NCBI RefSeq assembly: GCF_029784165.1
Contig: NC_073694.1
Coordinates: 26,732,506 to 26,796,505, forward strand
Length of the DNA stretch: 64,000 nt
Source: Wyeomyia smithii
Lineage: Eukaryota; Arthropoda; Insecta; Diptera; Culicidae
Direction of reading: 5' to 3'
In this document: positions 1 to 10,889 of the stretch, one piece after another
Layout: the number at the start of each line of letters is the position of its first letter
Position numbering within the stretch: position 1 is the first letter of the stretch
Made by a program: the position numbers and the translations under genes
The notes under the pieces: generated by a model
What the model was told of the DNA's origin: nothing
The model's input: the letters and a program-made list of their open reading frames with translations, nothing else
The model's database searches: none

Positions 1-2440
1 GAGTGGCTTGATAAGTCGTCCACATTTTCCGTAGCTGATATGCGCCGAGGCGAGTTGAAGCGCATTTCTACGTTTCATTCGTTGTGTGACTCATCAGGAC
101 TGGACGACGACGACGTCGGTTTATGCATTGTTGAACGAGATAAAACGTCTACCCCAAAGGTTACAGCACCTACTCTCGGGTTGGGATACAACTTCCAGTC
201 GAGCGGTTAACCTTGACGAGAATGGCATAAATTCATTTGCAATTCAGCACTTTCAGCTTAGCTCAGCTCAGCGTTGAAATTGTACACCATCTGTCTGAAG
301 CCGAAGTCATATCATAGCTGATGACATTGTGGAATTTACCTAACTTACAGGCAAACCATTGCATTCTACTTAAATTACTAGCATACACATAACTACCAAT
401 TCTACGAAACAACAAAGGTGAGTGATTCAGTTCAAACCCCCCGCCCGACCCGGGGGGGTATAACCCACCTATTCACCACGCGACTGGTGATCCCCTGGAA
501 TCAAACTCCCGTCGCAATACAGGCTGATCGCATGCAAAGCAAAGCAAAAAAACACACAGACCATGTCTGTTGATTTCTGCCAACGTAAACAATCAACATT
601 AGCCGCTAACAAAGTGCCTACTTCATCATTCAATGGAGAGAACAAAAATAAAATAAAAAACAGACGCAAACGCCATTTCCATTAGTGTTTAAGAGGCGAG
701 AATGAGGCGAAAGTAAAGTGACTATTTGCGTATCAGCCGGAAGAAAGGTGGCTTGGCAGTACACGTTCTCTCTCTCTCTGCCTACCATAGGTGCCAGATG
801 TAGTCATGTAGGACTAAATCTGTTGAAAAATAGAAACTAAATTGATGAGTTCGGTAACTATTTTAACAGGAACTGTTCGTCAATTAAGTGTAGAAAAGCC
901 ATACTAGTTAGCTGATTCAATTTCTAAAAAACTTCGTCATCTTATTACAATGCTAACTCAAACGTGGATCTATGTTCCTAGCATCTCTGATCACTTCTCT
1001 TATAAGAAAACAAAACAAAATAGTTTAACACCAGTAGTCCGAGGACACCTTAATACCTGCTTTGTAGCGATTACACAATAGGCTATTGTGCAGTGTTGCG
1101 TATCCAAACTAAGTAGGCGTTGTCAGCTCGATAATCCAATTGCTGGGGGTGCACTGTTGCTCAGAGGGCAAGAGCATACGTATTGGGTGTGCTGGAAACG
1201 CGCTATACCAACTAGCACTGCGGCCGCACAGAATTGCACAAGCTCGAATACATTGCTACTGGTCACACTAACACATCCGCGAGTTGTTAACTCGTTGTGC
1301 GCTTCGCAGCCGTGTTTTGTCGATCAGACAAAATTGATTAGACATCAAAAATTGACTCACGTAATGCGTAATGTTGAGAAGGTTTAGACTATCAGTTGAA
1401 ATCACTTAATAAATGCTCGCTTTCTTGCTTGTGGTTGCACGGTTTTTATGACTAAATTAAATGGCAGGGGTGCGGTATGTTACACTTTGTTATACACTAA
1501 AGTTACATGATTAATAACACAAAAACTCGGTATTGCACTGCTTGCATCTCTTTCTCGCTCGAACGAAACTTGATCCCGCAATGATTGATGCACTAGTAAA
1601 CACAGACTCACTAACACACAAGCGCACTGTCCACACGAAACGGCCACAGGAAGGAAGCAGCGACAGAACAAAAAGCCGAACCGTACGCGGCCGCAGTCGG
1701 CTCAAGAATGAGTCTCGAAATCGGCTCAACCTCTGTATGTAGCCGTGCTTCAAATCATCGGTCTACCGTCAAAGTGAGTTCGATAGCATGCTATAATAAA
1801 TCATGTTTGGAAATGGCTGCCGACTTGTGTGCAAGTTATGACAAAAGGAAGAGTTTACTCATCTCTGAATCTCGTGTCGATCGCAGAAGGCATAGGACAA
1901 AACAAAACCCACTTCTACTGTGCTTCTAGGTACTCTTAGTTTGATTCAGTGAAATAAAAAAGAGTATTTTCAGTCAAAATTCAGCTGAAAATACCTCAAA
2001 AATATTGCTAAAGAAAAAAATAAACCAAAGCTGAAATGGACTTAATCTAGCTGAAAGTGGTTTTAATAACAGAAGCCTAACCAAAATAGTAAGCAATGAA
2101 GTTTCAGGATATCTCTATAACCCAGAAAAAAACATACAAGTTTAATAATCAAAAAAGCACCCCGAAGAAAAACAAACCAAAAAAATGTGGCTCCTACGGC
2201 GGCTTTAAAAGCATGAAAATAAAACAATTTCAAACATGTCTCTAAATTGTATAAGACAGAAAAATTCAACGTGCATCTGATAAATCGGAACAGAAGAAGG
2301 GATAAAGAAATCCATCGGCTTTAACCGGAGTTTAAGAAATAAATGAAAAATTTAACCAAATATAATGATGTCAAATTTGATTGAAGGAAGAATTGTGAAG
2401 CCCTAGATCATTCTCAACCGAAAACCGATTTACTCTTGTG
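1..2440. other. Non-coding stretch, no recognisable gene
   Basis: I see only short open frames without family motifs on either strand. The stretch is of moderate AT content and contains a GC-rich self-complementary run near 437-460 and a small inverted repeat near 1960-1990 (gtattttcag against ctgaaaatac). Neither suggests a known element. It may be intergenic DNA or the remains of old repeats that I cannot name. Confidence 0.5.
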
Positions 2441-2654
2441 AACGGCTTATCGTCACTCTAAGTAACTTTATGTACTATCGTGGCGCCAGCACCAAACCGA
2501 ATAGCGAAACTTTTTTTACTTCCGAATTTTCTGTCACTCACCGTTCTGTCATTTTTATGTCATGTTCGTCGGCACTATTTAGTTGTTTATGATTGAAGAG
2601 CTTGTTTATCTTACATCAAAAAAATTAATATTTCTGCTTTCATTTCTGTATAAA

Positions 2655-3712
2655 ATGTCTAATTTAATTATCCAAAATGTTCGACAACGCCATGCAAGTG
2701 AGAATACCATCTACCATGCATTATACGGTTATTATTTTTTGGTAATGGCAAGAAAAGATGTCGCTAGAATTTACGGGAAATCACTGTCTACCATATGTGA
2801 ATGGATCAACAGATACGAAACAAACGTATTTTTCCGAAGAAAGAAACGTGAGCAGGTATACAAGAAATTCGGGATCCATATGCGGCAATGGTTAGTTGAC
2901 ATATATTCCAAAGAACCAGTATTATTCCTAGACGAAGCCAAGGTTAGGTTCCAGCTACATTTTTTTACTACAATAAGTGTTTCGTCTATCTGTGCAATAC
3001 TTCATGAATCGGGATTCTCTTGGAAAACCATCGAACGGAGAGCAATTCAAATTCGCGAATATGAAATAGTGCGGTTCACTAGAGAAATGCTATCAATTCC
3101 GTGGGATCTCTTCGACCTCGTATTCCTTGATGAAGTGAGTTTTAACAACAAGGACATGTTAAGACGCAAGGGATATGGAGTAGTTGGACATAAAGTTATA
3201 TATAGAGGGAAATTCTGCAGAAAACCGAGGGTTTCATTGTTGTGCTGTTTGGGTATGAATGGTATGATTGAAAGCTTTCATTCTGAAGGAACTTTCAACC
3301 GGAAAACTTTTTTCAACTGCTGCAAGAACTTCGCTTTAGTACATCCCCAAGTGCAACGGTATCCGGGATTTATTCTGTTTGGATCATGGATGGGGCAAGA
3401 ATTCACTGCGATCCAAATATTGTACGTTACCTGAGATCGATTGGAATTATTCCAATTTTCCTTCCGGCTTATTGCCCTTTTTTTAATCCCATCGAAATTG
3501 TATTTGGACTCATGAAAAGGGATTTCAAAAGACACCATGTTGAACATAAGCCTGCTTTACCCGAGGTTTGTGAAACGTTGAACCGCTTTAAAGCATATTC
3601 CTGCGTCGACCTGTTTAACCGTTGCGGATATTTTGCGGGAGGTACTTTCCTACCTGAAAAAGGCCTTTCCCAGGATCCCAAATACATGGATTTGCATATT
3701 ATTCCTAAATAA
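2655..3712 (+). pseudogene. DD34E (IS630/Tc1-mariner superfamily) transposase, one frameshift
   Basis: Cut-and-paste DNA transposase of the DDE_3 type. I chose the ATG at 2655 because an N-terminal helix-turn-helix-like region (DVARIYGKSLSTICEWINRY) follows it; an in-frame ATG lies upstream at 2583. The catalytic core shows the first Asp in FLDEVSFNN, the second in MDGARIHCD and the Glu in PFFNPIE, with 34 residues between the second Asp and the Glu. The frame breaks between about 3365 and 3390, just before the second catalytic Asp, and continues in another frame to the stop at 3710-3712. Without that single indel the protein would be about 350 aa, a normal length for the family. It is therefore a recently inactivated copy, or the indel is an assembly error. 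A poly(A) signal overlaps the stop codon. The neighbouring gene on - is convergent. Confidence 0.8.
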
Positions 3713-3757
3713 AATATCTACAATCTTTTTGGAATGAAAGTCAGTCATAGTTTTATT
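3708..3757. terminator. Facing polyadenylation signals of two convergent genes
   Basis: AATAAA at 3708-3713 overlaps the stop codon of the + strand transposase. TTTATT at about 3752-3757 reads AATAAA on the - strand, downstream of the - strand gene that stops at 3826. Having both signals in a gap of about 110 bp suggests two compactly arranged transcription units. Confidence 0.5.
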
Positions 3758-3825
3758 TTACTACTGGTACGCACACATAAAAATCATCATACACCCAAGG
3801 CGAATTGAATTAATTAAATCACTGA

Positions 3826-5612
3826 TTAAAGTGAATGATCGATGTTGTCGCAGTCAGTCACAGATGCAGACAAATTTTCACTTAGTTCTGTCTCTTCTGG
3901 GCGCATTGTAGTTTCTAAAGTTGAACATGTTTCAGTTCCATATAGTCCTCTTGATTGCGTCGCTTCTACCTTTTGAATAGCATTCTGCAGTATTTTGCAA
4001 GCCAATCTCAAATCGCTCTTGACATCCGCAATGCCTTGCATCCAACCTTCATTGATTGTATTCGCCACAACCATTCCTCGATGCACTGCCTGGAGGCGAG
4101 CTGCCTCAGAAACCGTTGCCCAGCGAAAGTACTTTGCTAACTCAACAGGTTGTGCATCAGCCTGTTTCAATTGGTCTCGTTTTGTGCTGGCGAAGAGCTG
4201 ATTAGATTGGCCCACAATAGCCAAGAACTTAAGTGTCCCTCGAGGTCACGATGTCTTCTACGCAATTCATTAGCCAGCTCCGTATCATTACGAACCGAGT
4301 GTGCACCTGAACGATCCGGTGTTTCTGGAGTTACCAATTTTCGCAGTAAGCTCTGGTACTGTGCATTAGTTACAACATTAGTTGAATATATATATACACA
4401 TATATATTAATTGGCTTTCCACGCCATTTTGTGATTGTTCGATGTTTTAAATCAGTAACAGAATATTTTTTCTTCTTTTCCTTATCCTGCAGAGTGACAA
4501 ACCGCTCAATATCGTCTATGTCAGGTTGCTCCTTCTCTTCCCAATAAGGGACATCGTCACGAAAAACTACTTCCCGACGTACATACTTCTCCACTTTCTG
4601 CCAAATCGAAAAAAAAAAAACATCGTGCATGGTGTCTCCTCCGATGTCCTGTTTTGCCACCTCCTTAGGTCGCAGCTGGCTCCGGAATAATCGCTGATAA
4701 AAGATTCCTTTGAAGGAAAACAAGCTTTCCTCGCGCGCACTAGTCGGAGGTGAGGAACGAGTCACATCCTCCTCCTCAAGATGCTCTTCATCTTCGTATG
4801 AGCTGAAACAAAACTTTAATAAAAAGATGTTATGACAAAACAAAAGTTTACTTACTCATCCATCAAAATAAGATTGTTGCGGTTTGTTATAGAAAGCTAT
4901 TCACATGTATAATAATAATTTAAACGCGTATTCACATGCGCACAAGCCATAGCATATGCCTTAATGTTTGTTTTTGTTTTGACCGCATTCCAGTATTCTG
5001 CTGCCAGAAAATTTTAAATTAACGTCGGAAGTAGTCAGTGTTGCTAGTTTAAAAGCGCTGAAATTTTTATTTAAATCTAGACAGACAATATAAACCTGTG
5101 CGAAATTCGAGCCAATTTGCGATTGTCCTGCAGTTTTTTTGTTTTCAAAATAAATAAAAACTGTTCTCCCCTCCTAGTTTTCCCTACCATAAAAGTTAGA
5201 TCATCTAACCGAAAAATTCGGTGTTGAAGTAGTAGCTATTCATCTTCAATTATGCATCACATATTTTTACTTACGTTGGTGGTCTGTACGATGAATTGAA
5301 TGGAGGAACGATTCCTGCTACGGAATGGAGCCCGGAATGATGTGCACTCAGCTTTAAAAGCATCGGGAACACTTCCAGCTTAAAATCTTTTTGGTACTCC
5401 ACCTGAACGACATCATCCTTTACACCGTTATCACCACGATGTACCGAAAGATTTCCTTCAGACTTGCGGGGCATCTGATTCATTAGAAATAGTAGTTTTT
5501 TCAAACAGGGCCAGGAGGTGTGTGTCTCGAAATTTAATGGGCCTTCATCGCACTCTTGCAGTTCCTTTCCCAATTCCTTGCCGAAAGTATTCCAGAGATT
5601 TATCCGCAACAT
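3826..5612 (-). pseudogene. MADF-like, intron-containing gene remnant
   Basis: I assemble at least three coding blocks on the - strand. Block 1 (about 5612-5275) follows a polypyrimidine CAG acceptor and ends at a GTAAGT donor. Its text (TFGKELGKEL, then TSWPCLKKLLFLMNQM, PRKSEGNL) resembles a MADF DNA-binding domain. Block 2 (about 4803-4410) starts after TTTGTTTCAG and joins block 1 in phase. It encodes an acidic stretch (EDEEHLEEED), then a basic, charged region. Block 3 (about 4347-3826) starts after a CAG preceded by a branch-like ACTAAT and ends in a stop. Block 3 changes frame near 4225, so this copy looks broken. A stop codon sits directly before the ATG of block 1, so either translation starts there or upstream exons are lost. 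MADF proteins often accompany PIF/Harbinger transposases, but here the neighbour is a DD34E transposase. Family assignment rests on motif resemblance only. Confidence 0.4.
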
Positions 5613-6492
5613 TCACTGAAAAGTTGGAAAAAAATGTTACTTGGACGCAGTATAAATCTTTCCTTAATTACACTTACAAGATACATTTCCTCCCAGCTAA
5701 ATAATCAATTTCTTCCACAGCTTTCCGACTGTCGATCGATCTGATTGCAATTGGTCCAATGTCATTTGGGCATATTAGTTCTTCGTTGCCGTCCTCTGTG
5801 TTGAACTCGATGCATGAGGATGTTTAAACAGGTATGATATTTACATCTGAAATCAGAACAATTTTGTTGAAATTAAGCAATGAATTTCAATAATGATGTC
5901 AATTTCTTAAAGTGCTGGCTCTTTAAAGGCGAAAGACCATTTTTTCAATTACCAAAGTCCATGACGTGCATATTGCAGTTTTGGGTAAAAGACCTCTAAA
6001 TCCAAGTGTTAAACTGCGTATGAACTTTTACAGTATAAAATCAGGTTGGATTAAAATGCCTCTCAGAACGCCTAAAACTAAAGAAAAACCCTTCACAATG
6101 CTATAACGACTTGATTGTACGAATAAACTTGAAGTTTAATATTTGATGACAGTTTTGCACTAGAATGCAATGTTCTGAAACTGTGTTTCACTGTGTTAGA
6201 ATCATCAATGCTTTTCAATTAAAATGTGACAAATAACATAATTTGTTTTACAAAATGTGAAAAAAATATCAGGCCAGTTTCCCTGTCCCATCTTAAAAGT
6301 AATTGCATATTAGTCCCATAATAAAGATTAAGAAAAAAATACGTTTGTATTCAAAGTTTAATGTTGAGTAATCTATTGTTGAGAATACCTTAACGAAAAA
6401 CTAATTGAAAATAGCCTTTCATTGAAAACAACGATGAAGACTAGCTAACAGTTTGTAAAATGATACTCCGATACTGCAATGAGTGGGTATTT
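5613..6492. other. AT-rich spacer, nothing recognised
   Basis: No ORF with family motifs, no terminal inverted repeats and no tandem repeat were seen. It could hold intron or 5' sequence of the MADF-like gene downstream on the - strand. Confidence 0.4.
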
Positions 6493-7010
6493 CTAACCTT
6501 TCTTACCTTCGGCCACTAATGGAATGATGGTATTAAGTAGAGCAGCTTTTCTCTCCACGTCTATTCCTTTTGGCTCACTTTTTGTTCTCAGCAGTTCCTG
6601 AAGCTTGAATTTTTCAGACGAAATCCTTTTTGCTTGTTTCACTGTTAAAACCTTACAGCTTTTTTCGTTTCGTACATCCACAGTGCTGCTGTAATGGAAC
6701 TCATGTGATCCACTCCTTACAGAGATGTTGTACCGGATTTCGTCAGTATATGGCCGAGGTTTCAGTTTGTTAAGAACGTATTGCGAGCAATTAAAAAAAA
6801 CGGGGAAACAAATGGTCAGGAAGTATGTCCATCAATTCCACATTAGCTTTCGAACTTTCGAATGCGTTATTGAAATTGGTGTAAGTTATGGGCGGACATC
6901 GCAGCATGGCCCCTTCAATGGCAGCGTGAAAGCTGTCGGCAGCTATAGAAGTATGCCAAAACTCAAAATGTTTAAGAATCAATTCCTTTATTTAACAATC
7001 CTTAGAATTA
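6493..7010 (-). pseudogene. Fragment of a transposon-derived protein with an ADSFH motif
   Basis: Two blocks read on the - strand. The first (about 6982-6791) contains FWHTSIAADSFHAAIEGAM, followed by a short segment ending in ILPDHLFPRF. The second (about 6770-6493) contains YVLNKLKPRPYTDEIRYN and a basic tail. A run of T residues separates them and accounts for a frameshift. The ADSFH block resembles the C-terminal half of uncharacterised, transposon-associated proteins common in insects; I cannot name the family with certainty. The fragment lacks the N-terminal half and is not functional. It lies just downstream of the pogo-like remnant in the same orientation, but I see no evidence that they were one gene. 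Confidence 0.4.
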
Positions 7011-8023
7011 ACAAGATCCAATGAACGAAAAGGTTCCAATTTTTGTCAAGGTCTTGCTAAATGTAATAAGTCTTCGAGCAAACACCACTGTCTTCAGTTC
7101 ATCCACACGGGAAAGTTGAATAACCTAGTTGTAATAAAAAGAAATTTGATTCTGCAATACTTCGAAACACTCAAATTTTTAAAAAGTACTTTTTGTAAAT
7201 CGACTGGCAAGACTTTGGTTCCTGGTTTTACATCACGATACATTTTCTGAAGAAGCTTTTTTATCATTTGAAGCTTTCGTCGATGTTTCTCTCGTAATAA
7301 CTGCGCTTCTCTTATACTAACTGCCTTTTCTTTTCACGGGCTGCTTTTCTCCTAATTTTTTCCGCTTCAATTTTGTTCTTTTCTTGCTCTAATTCTTTGT
7401 AAAATTTTCTGAATTCTTCGCTGGTAGCAACAGTGGGTGATCGAAAACGATATTTTCTCACAGGCTCTGCTACTGGAATAGGAACCGACGGTTTAGTAAA
7501 CCCATCCTCGAAAAAATGCATTGCAACATCCGTTGTTATTTGTTCGTTACAAACTGAGTCGTTTTGAGATGAAATGGTATGTTGCTCAAACGATGCGGGT
7601 TTTTCCTGAATATTAGGACGATCAACTGAAATAAGATAACATCTGGTTAAACATTGTATGATTCCAATCATCAATGTGTAAAGCTTTATCATGTATTTCC
7701 GACTTTCGAAATCCGTGAAACCTCGTCGACTTTTTGTTTTGTGCTGTGATGTTCGCTGGATTTTCCTCTAATGGTCTGCCGAACATAAAACAAATTTGTG
7801 TCACTGTCTGGCCCAAATTGTGTTTGAATAATTATCCTCAAATCTCTAGCTGAACAACAGTAAGATCTAATTCGAGCAAAACATTTTTAGATTCGAACTC
7901 ATTAAGAGTATCGCTGGTCGGTTGCTTTTGGGTAAGGTGATTCCCGAGATTCCCGAGTTAATATATAGTTAATTACTAATTGCTTGAAATGACGGTCAAT
8001 ATTTGCTTGTTGTGTGATATCAG

Positions 8024-8232
8024 ACAGCCTCCCCAGCTGGTCTCGAGGTACGATACTGGCCTAACAAGCCAGTCGTCGTAGGTTCGAGTCCTGACTCGGG
8101 AGAGACTGTTAGTGTAGGATCGTAGCGCTAGCCCCGCAATTGTCCTGTACACTCAACGGTTGGCTGCGAAGTCTGTGTATAGTAAACAGAAGGTCGAGTT
8201 CCGAATCGGAATGTAGCACAAAGGCTTTGCTT
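8024..8232 (+). mobile_element. Feilai-type tRNA-derived SINE
   Basis: The tRNA-like head contains a B-box (ggttcgagtcc) and is followed by the SINE body with agactgttagtgtaggatcg and ggctgcgaagtctgtgtat. It is flanked by the perfect 11-bp TSD tgtgatatcag at 8013-8023 and 8233-8243. This agrees with the Feilai family of Aedes. It is inserted inside the hAT-like element. Confidence 0.85.
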
Positions 8233-8833
8233 TGTGATATCAGATTATTTGTCAAAAATATTTGCTGATTTATTCAGCAAATGAAAAATTAGGCAAATTT
8301 TTGCTTCGTCTAATGTTGTTCTCGGCTGGTTGGTTCACTACTGAGCGAATAACTGGTTTGAATTTTCTCTTTGTTCAATGACGAAAATTCTTGAAACCTA
8401 TAAATTGATAAAAAAATTGAAATTCGTAAATCGATGCGATCAGAAATAAATACTTCGATAAAACTAAGCGTCAGTGCAATTTGGGTCGTGGTCGCTATTT
8501 CACATGAAAATCTTTTTTTTTTTTTTGCATATTGCGTAGATATTTAAATGCTCTATAACTGACTTATTTTGAGTCATATTAAAATATTGTTCTGCCAATG
8601 ACGTCAGACCAATCGTCAAAGCATAGCAAATATATTTGATAAAAATGAGCGCTTTGCTCCCGTTTAAGCAAACAAAATTGCTTAAACACTCATCTTTCTC
8701 TTCAACAAACTAAAAGCATTGGACACTCCAGTTTTTGATGAAATGTAGCTCGAATGGATTTGAAAACATCCTGGACATCAAACACCAGCGGTGATTCAGC
8801 GGACTTGAGCAAAGTTTTACAAAAGGAAATTAA

Positions 8834-8972
8834 CCCTCTAGTGCACAGTGCCGCCTTTAGACGGTCTTTAGTTAAACCTCCAAAAAGCTTCAATAAGAAC
8901 TTAAAAAATGCTTATAAAGCTGCATAGCGATTTTTTCGAAGTCCGTTTAAACCTAATTTGGGCACTAGGGGG
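8834..8972. mobile_element. piggyBac-like MITE with TTAA target site
   Basis: Short terminal inverted repeats, ccctctagtgc at the left and gcactaggggg at the right, are flanked by TTAA at 8830-8833 and 8973-8976. TTAA duplication is the hallmark of piggyBac-type transposition. The element is 139 bp and non-coding, and lies within the hAT-like element. Confidence 0.7.
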
Positions 8973-10351
8973 TTAAATTATTTGGCTTAACGGAAAATTG
9001 TCAACGGATCTTATAGGATTGCTCAACGACATGAAGACCTTGAAACGTCCTCTTCTGCAAATATTTGCAGCAAAAATCGATTGCGAATTGCTGATGTAAA
9101 CTTGAATATCTTTTGTTTTTTAATTCGCTTGACATGCGAATTTGTAATGAAATTGTAATTTTCATTTTTGATCGAAATCGATTCCCGGGAATATTGCAAA
9201 CCCTACTTTTGGGCTGTTGAAGATGATGTTTGTGGATATTTTTTTTGTAAAAGCATTGCATAGTACACTGCATCTGGGTTCTACGGATAAAGACCGCATT
9301 TGCGGAGCCCGTTGCACAAAATGGGTGATAAGTTGGCCATATGATCAACCGTCCGCTTCAATAAAGAGAGGCTGAAGCACATGTGTTGAGTTTGGAAAGA
9401 CAAATCATTTCAATTTGTTTCTCCTTGCAAAACTCAGTGGTCTAAAGAGAAACATGCGATCTATGATCATCTACGACAAGTAAAATGGGAAGAGTTACCT
9501 TGGATCGCAGTAGTCATGGCTGGAAAACATTTTCTAGATACTAATCAAATGTCTCCTGAGTCATCCATCCAGCTCCATTCTTCCCAATGACCAAACATTC
9601 GAAGCGCTATTGACGATATCTGCTGGCAGAAGTTTGTACGGAAACAATACCTTCGGTGGCCCAAAACTCCCTCCGTGCTCCCGGACAACAACACCTATTC
9701 CTTTTTGAAGTTGGCATTAGAAGTGTGCACATATTTTTCTCCTGTTTTGGCGAACACGGTTTGTTTTGTTAAAACAAGACGGACGTCCATATTGAAAATT
9801 CGACTCAGGTGCATCAGAACATTTTGCAAGCCAGCCTCTAGGATATTATTATGTACTTCCAACTAACTTCGTATTTTATCCTCTGTGACACAGGTTCGCT
9901 ATTTGGTAAGAGCACTCTGTATTCTGCGCGAAATTTTGGGATACCGTTTCAGGAAATTATTCAACCATTTGCGACCAGGAACATGGGTATCGACGAAACT
10001 AGATCGCCCAATCGATTTGAGGTAATGTGCCAGAGATGTCTTCAACTGCTGAGAACCCAGCAGAAATCCAGCTTTCGTCATTAATTATCCGGCCTTCCTC
10101 TTGCATTGTTAATGCCGTTGACCTTCCGGGGCACGTCCCACAGTTCAACTCAAAACCAGCTGAAAACTTTGCACGAAGTGTTGTCTAGAGCCGCAAGCTT
10201 TTATTATGATCGTATTGCATGTGCTTCCGGTAAATTTCGCTGGAACTCATCTCTGCAAAACTGCGCATAATTAAGAGCACAAAATAAAATTCGGTGCGTA
10301 AATCTGCGAATTATTTTGTGCGCTTTTTTGGTGCTAAGAGCTATTTAGCGT

Positions 10352-10564
10352 AATACCCTCTCAGCTGGTCTCGAGGTACGATACTGGCCTAACAAGCCAG
10401 TCTTCATAGGCTCGAGTCTCGGCTCGGGAGGGACTGTTAGTGTCAGTGGGATCGTAGTGCTAGCCCGCAATTGTCCTGTACACTTAACAGTTGGCTGCGA
10501 AGTCTGTCTATAACAAACAGAAGGTCGAGTTCCGAATCGGAATGTAGTGCCAAGGCTTAGCCTT
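10352..10564 (+). mobile_element. Feilai-type tRNA-derived SINE, second copy
   Basis: It has the same body as the copy at 8024, with a tRNA-like head (tcagctggtctcgaggtacg) and a 3' end reading gccaaggcttagcc. The perfect 12-bp TSD gctatttagcgt lies at 10340-10351 and 10565-10576, indicating a fairly young insertion. Confidence 0.85.
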
Positions 10565-10653
10565 GCTATTTAGCGTTAGTTAGTATTTCGTTTTTACTTA
10601 AATCATAACTGATACTCACTATTCTTACCAACTACGAAAAAAGAAGAGAAAAT

Positions 10654-10687
10654 CCTTGGCGCTAGATTCCGATTCGGAACTCGACCT
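10654..10687 (-). mobile_element. Feilai 3'-end fragment, inverted
   Basis: The run ccttggcgctagattccg followed by attcggaactcgacct is the reverse complement of the last 34 or so bases of the Feilai body. The rest of the element is missing. Confidence 0.6.
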
Positions 10688-10716
10688 AGTAATAAATACC
10701 ATAAAACATAAGTATA

Positions 10717-10889
10717 AGGGGCCATCCACATACCACGTGAAAAGATTTTTCCGCGATTTTGACCCCCCCCCCTCCCCCTCCGTGGACAACTGCCCATATA
10801 AATTTTCAAAAAATTTTATGGACCGTGGACATTGACCAAACCCCCCCCCCCCCCCACCAAAGCTGTCCCATGGTATGTGGATGGCCTCT
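10717..10889. mobile_element. MITE with about 21-bp inverted repeats and C-rich interior
   Basis: The left terminus aggggccatccacatacca and right terminus tggtatgtggatggcctct are inverted copies, and TA flanks both sides, as in Tc1/mariner-type MITEs. The interior has two poly-C runs (around 10766 and 10842). A partial second copy lies at 41195-41280. Confidence 0.7.

Larger units (their letters stand above)
7933..9205. mobile_element. hAT-like non-autonomous element, copy 1 (8-bp TSD)
   Basis: The exact 8-bp direct repeat cttttggg at 7925-7932 and 9206-9213 flanks this segment. The right end reads ccgggaatattgcaaaccct-a, matching the right end of the second copy at 25657-27152. The left end is degenerate (taaggtgattcccgag). 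Internal sequence such as the stretches near 7980 and 8460-8510 matches the second copy, so the two are one family. An 8-bp TSD is characteristic of hAT elements. The insertion splits a pogo-like pseudogene and itself contains a SINE and a piggyBac-like MITE. I see no intact transposase. Confidence 0.75.
7130..10140 (-). pseudogene. Pogo/Tigger-like DDE_1 transposase, decayed and interrupted
   Basis: The - strand carries successive pieces of a pogo-like transposase. A CENP-B/Tigger-type DNA-binding segment at 10081-9899 has HVPGRKWLNNFLKRYPKIS. Next come a catalytic-domain piece near 9660-9540 (VLFPYKLLPADIVNSAS, then LGRMELDGW), a DDHRSHVSL piece near 9465, a THVLQPL piece near 9370 and a GLRKCGLYP-like piece near 9290. 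The frame then meets a hAT-like insertion (7933-9205). Coding resemblance resumes at 7932 (PTSDTLNEFESKNVLLELDL, then FGPDSDTNLFYV). A lysine/glutamate-rich tail follows at 7626-7312 after a TTTCAG acceptor and continues to about 7130 in a shifted frame. Stops and frameshifts make it inactive. The order and spacing of the pieces match pogo family proteins. Confidence 0.65.

Noticed and set aside
9675..10084. Two + strand frames (63 and 77 aa) as genes
   Set aside because: They are antisense to the pogo-like transposase remnant, which explains the open frames.
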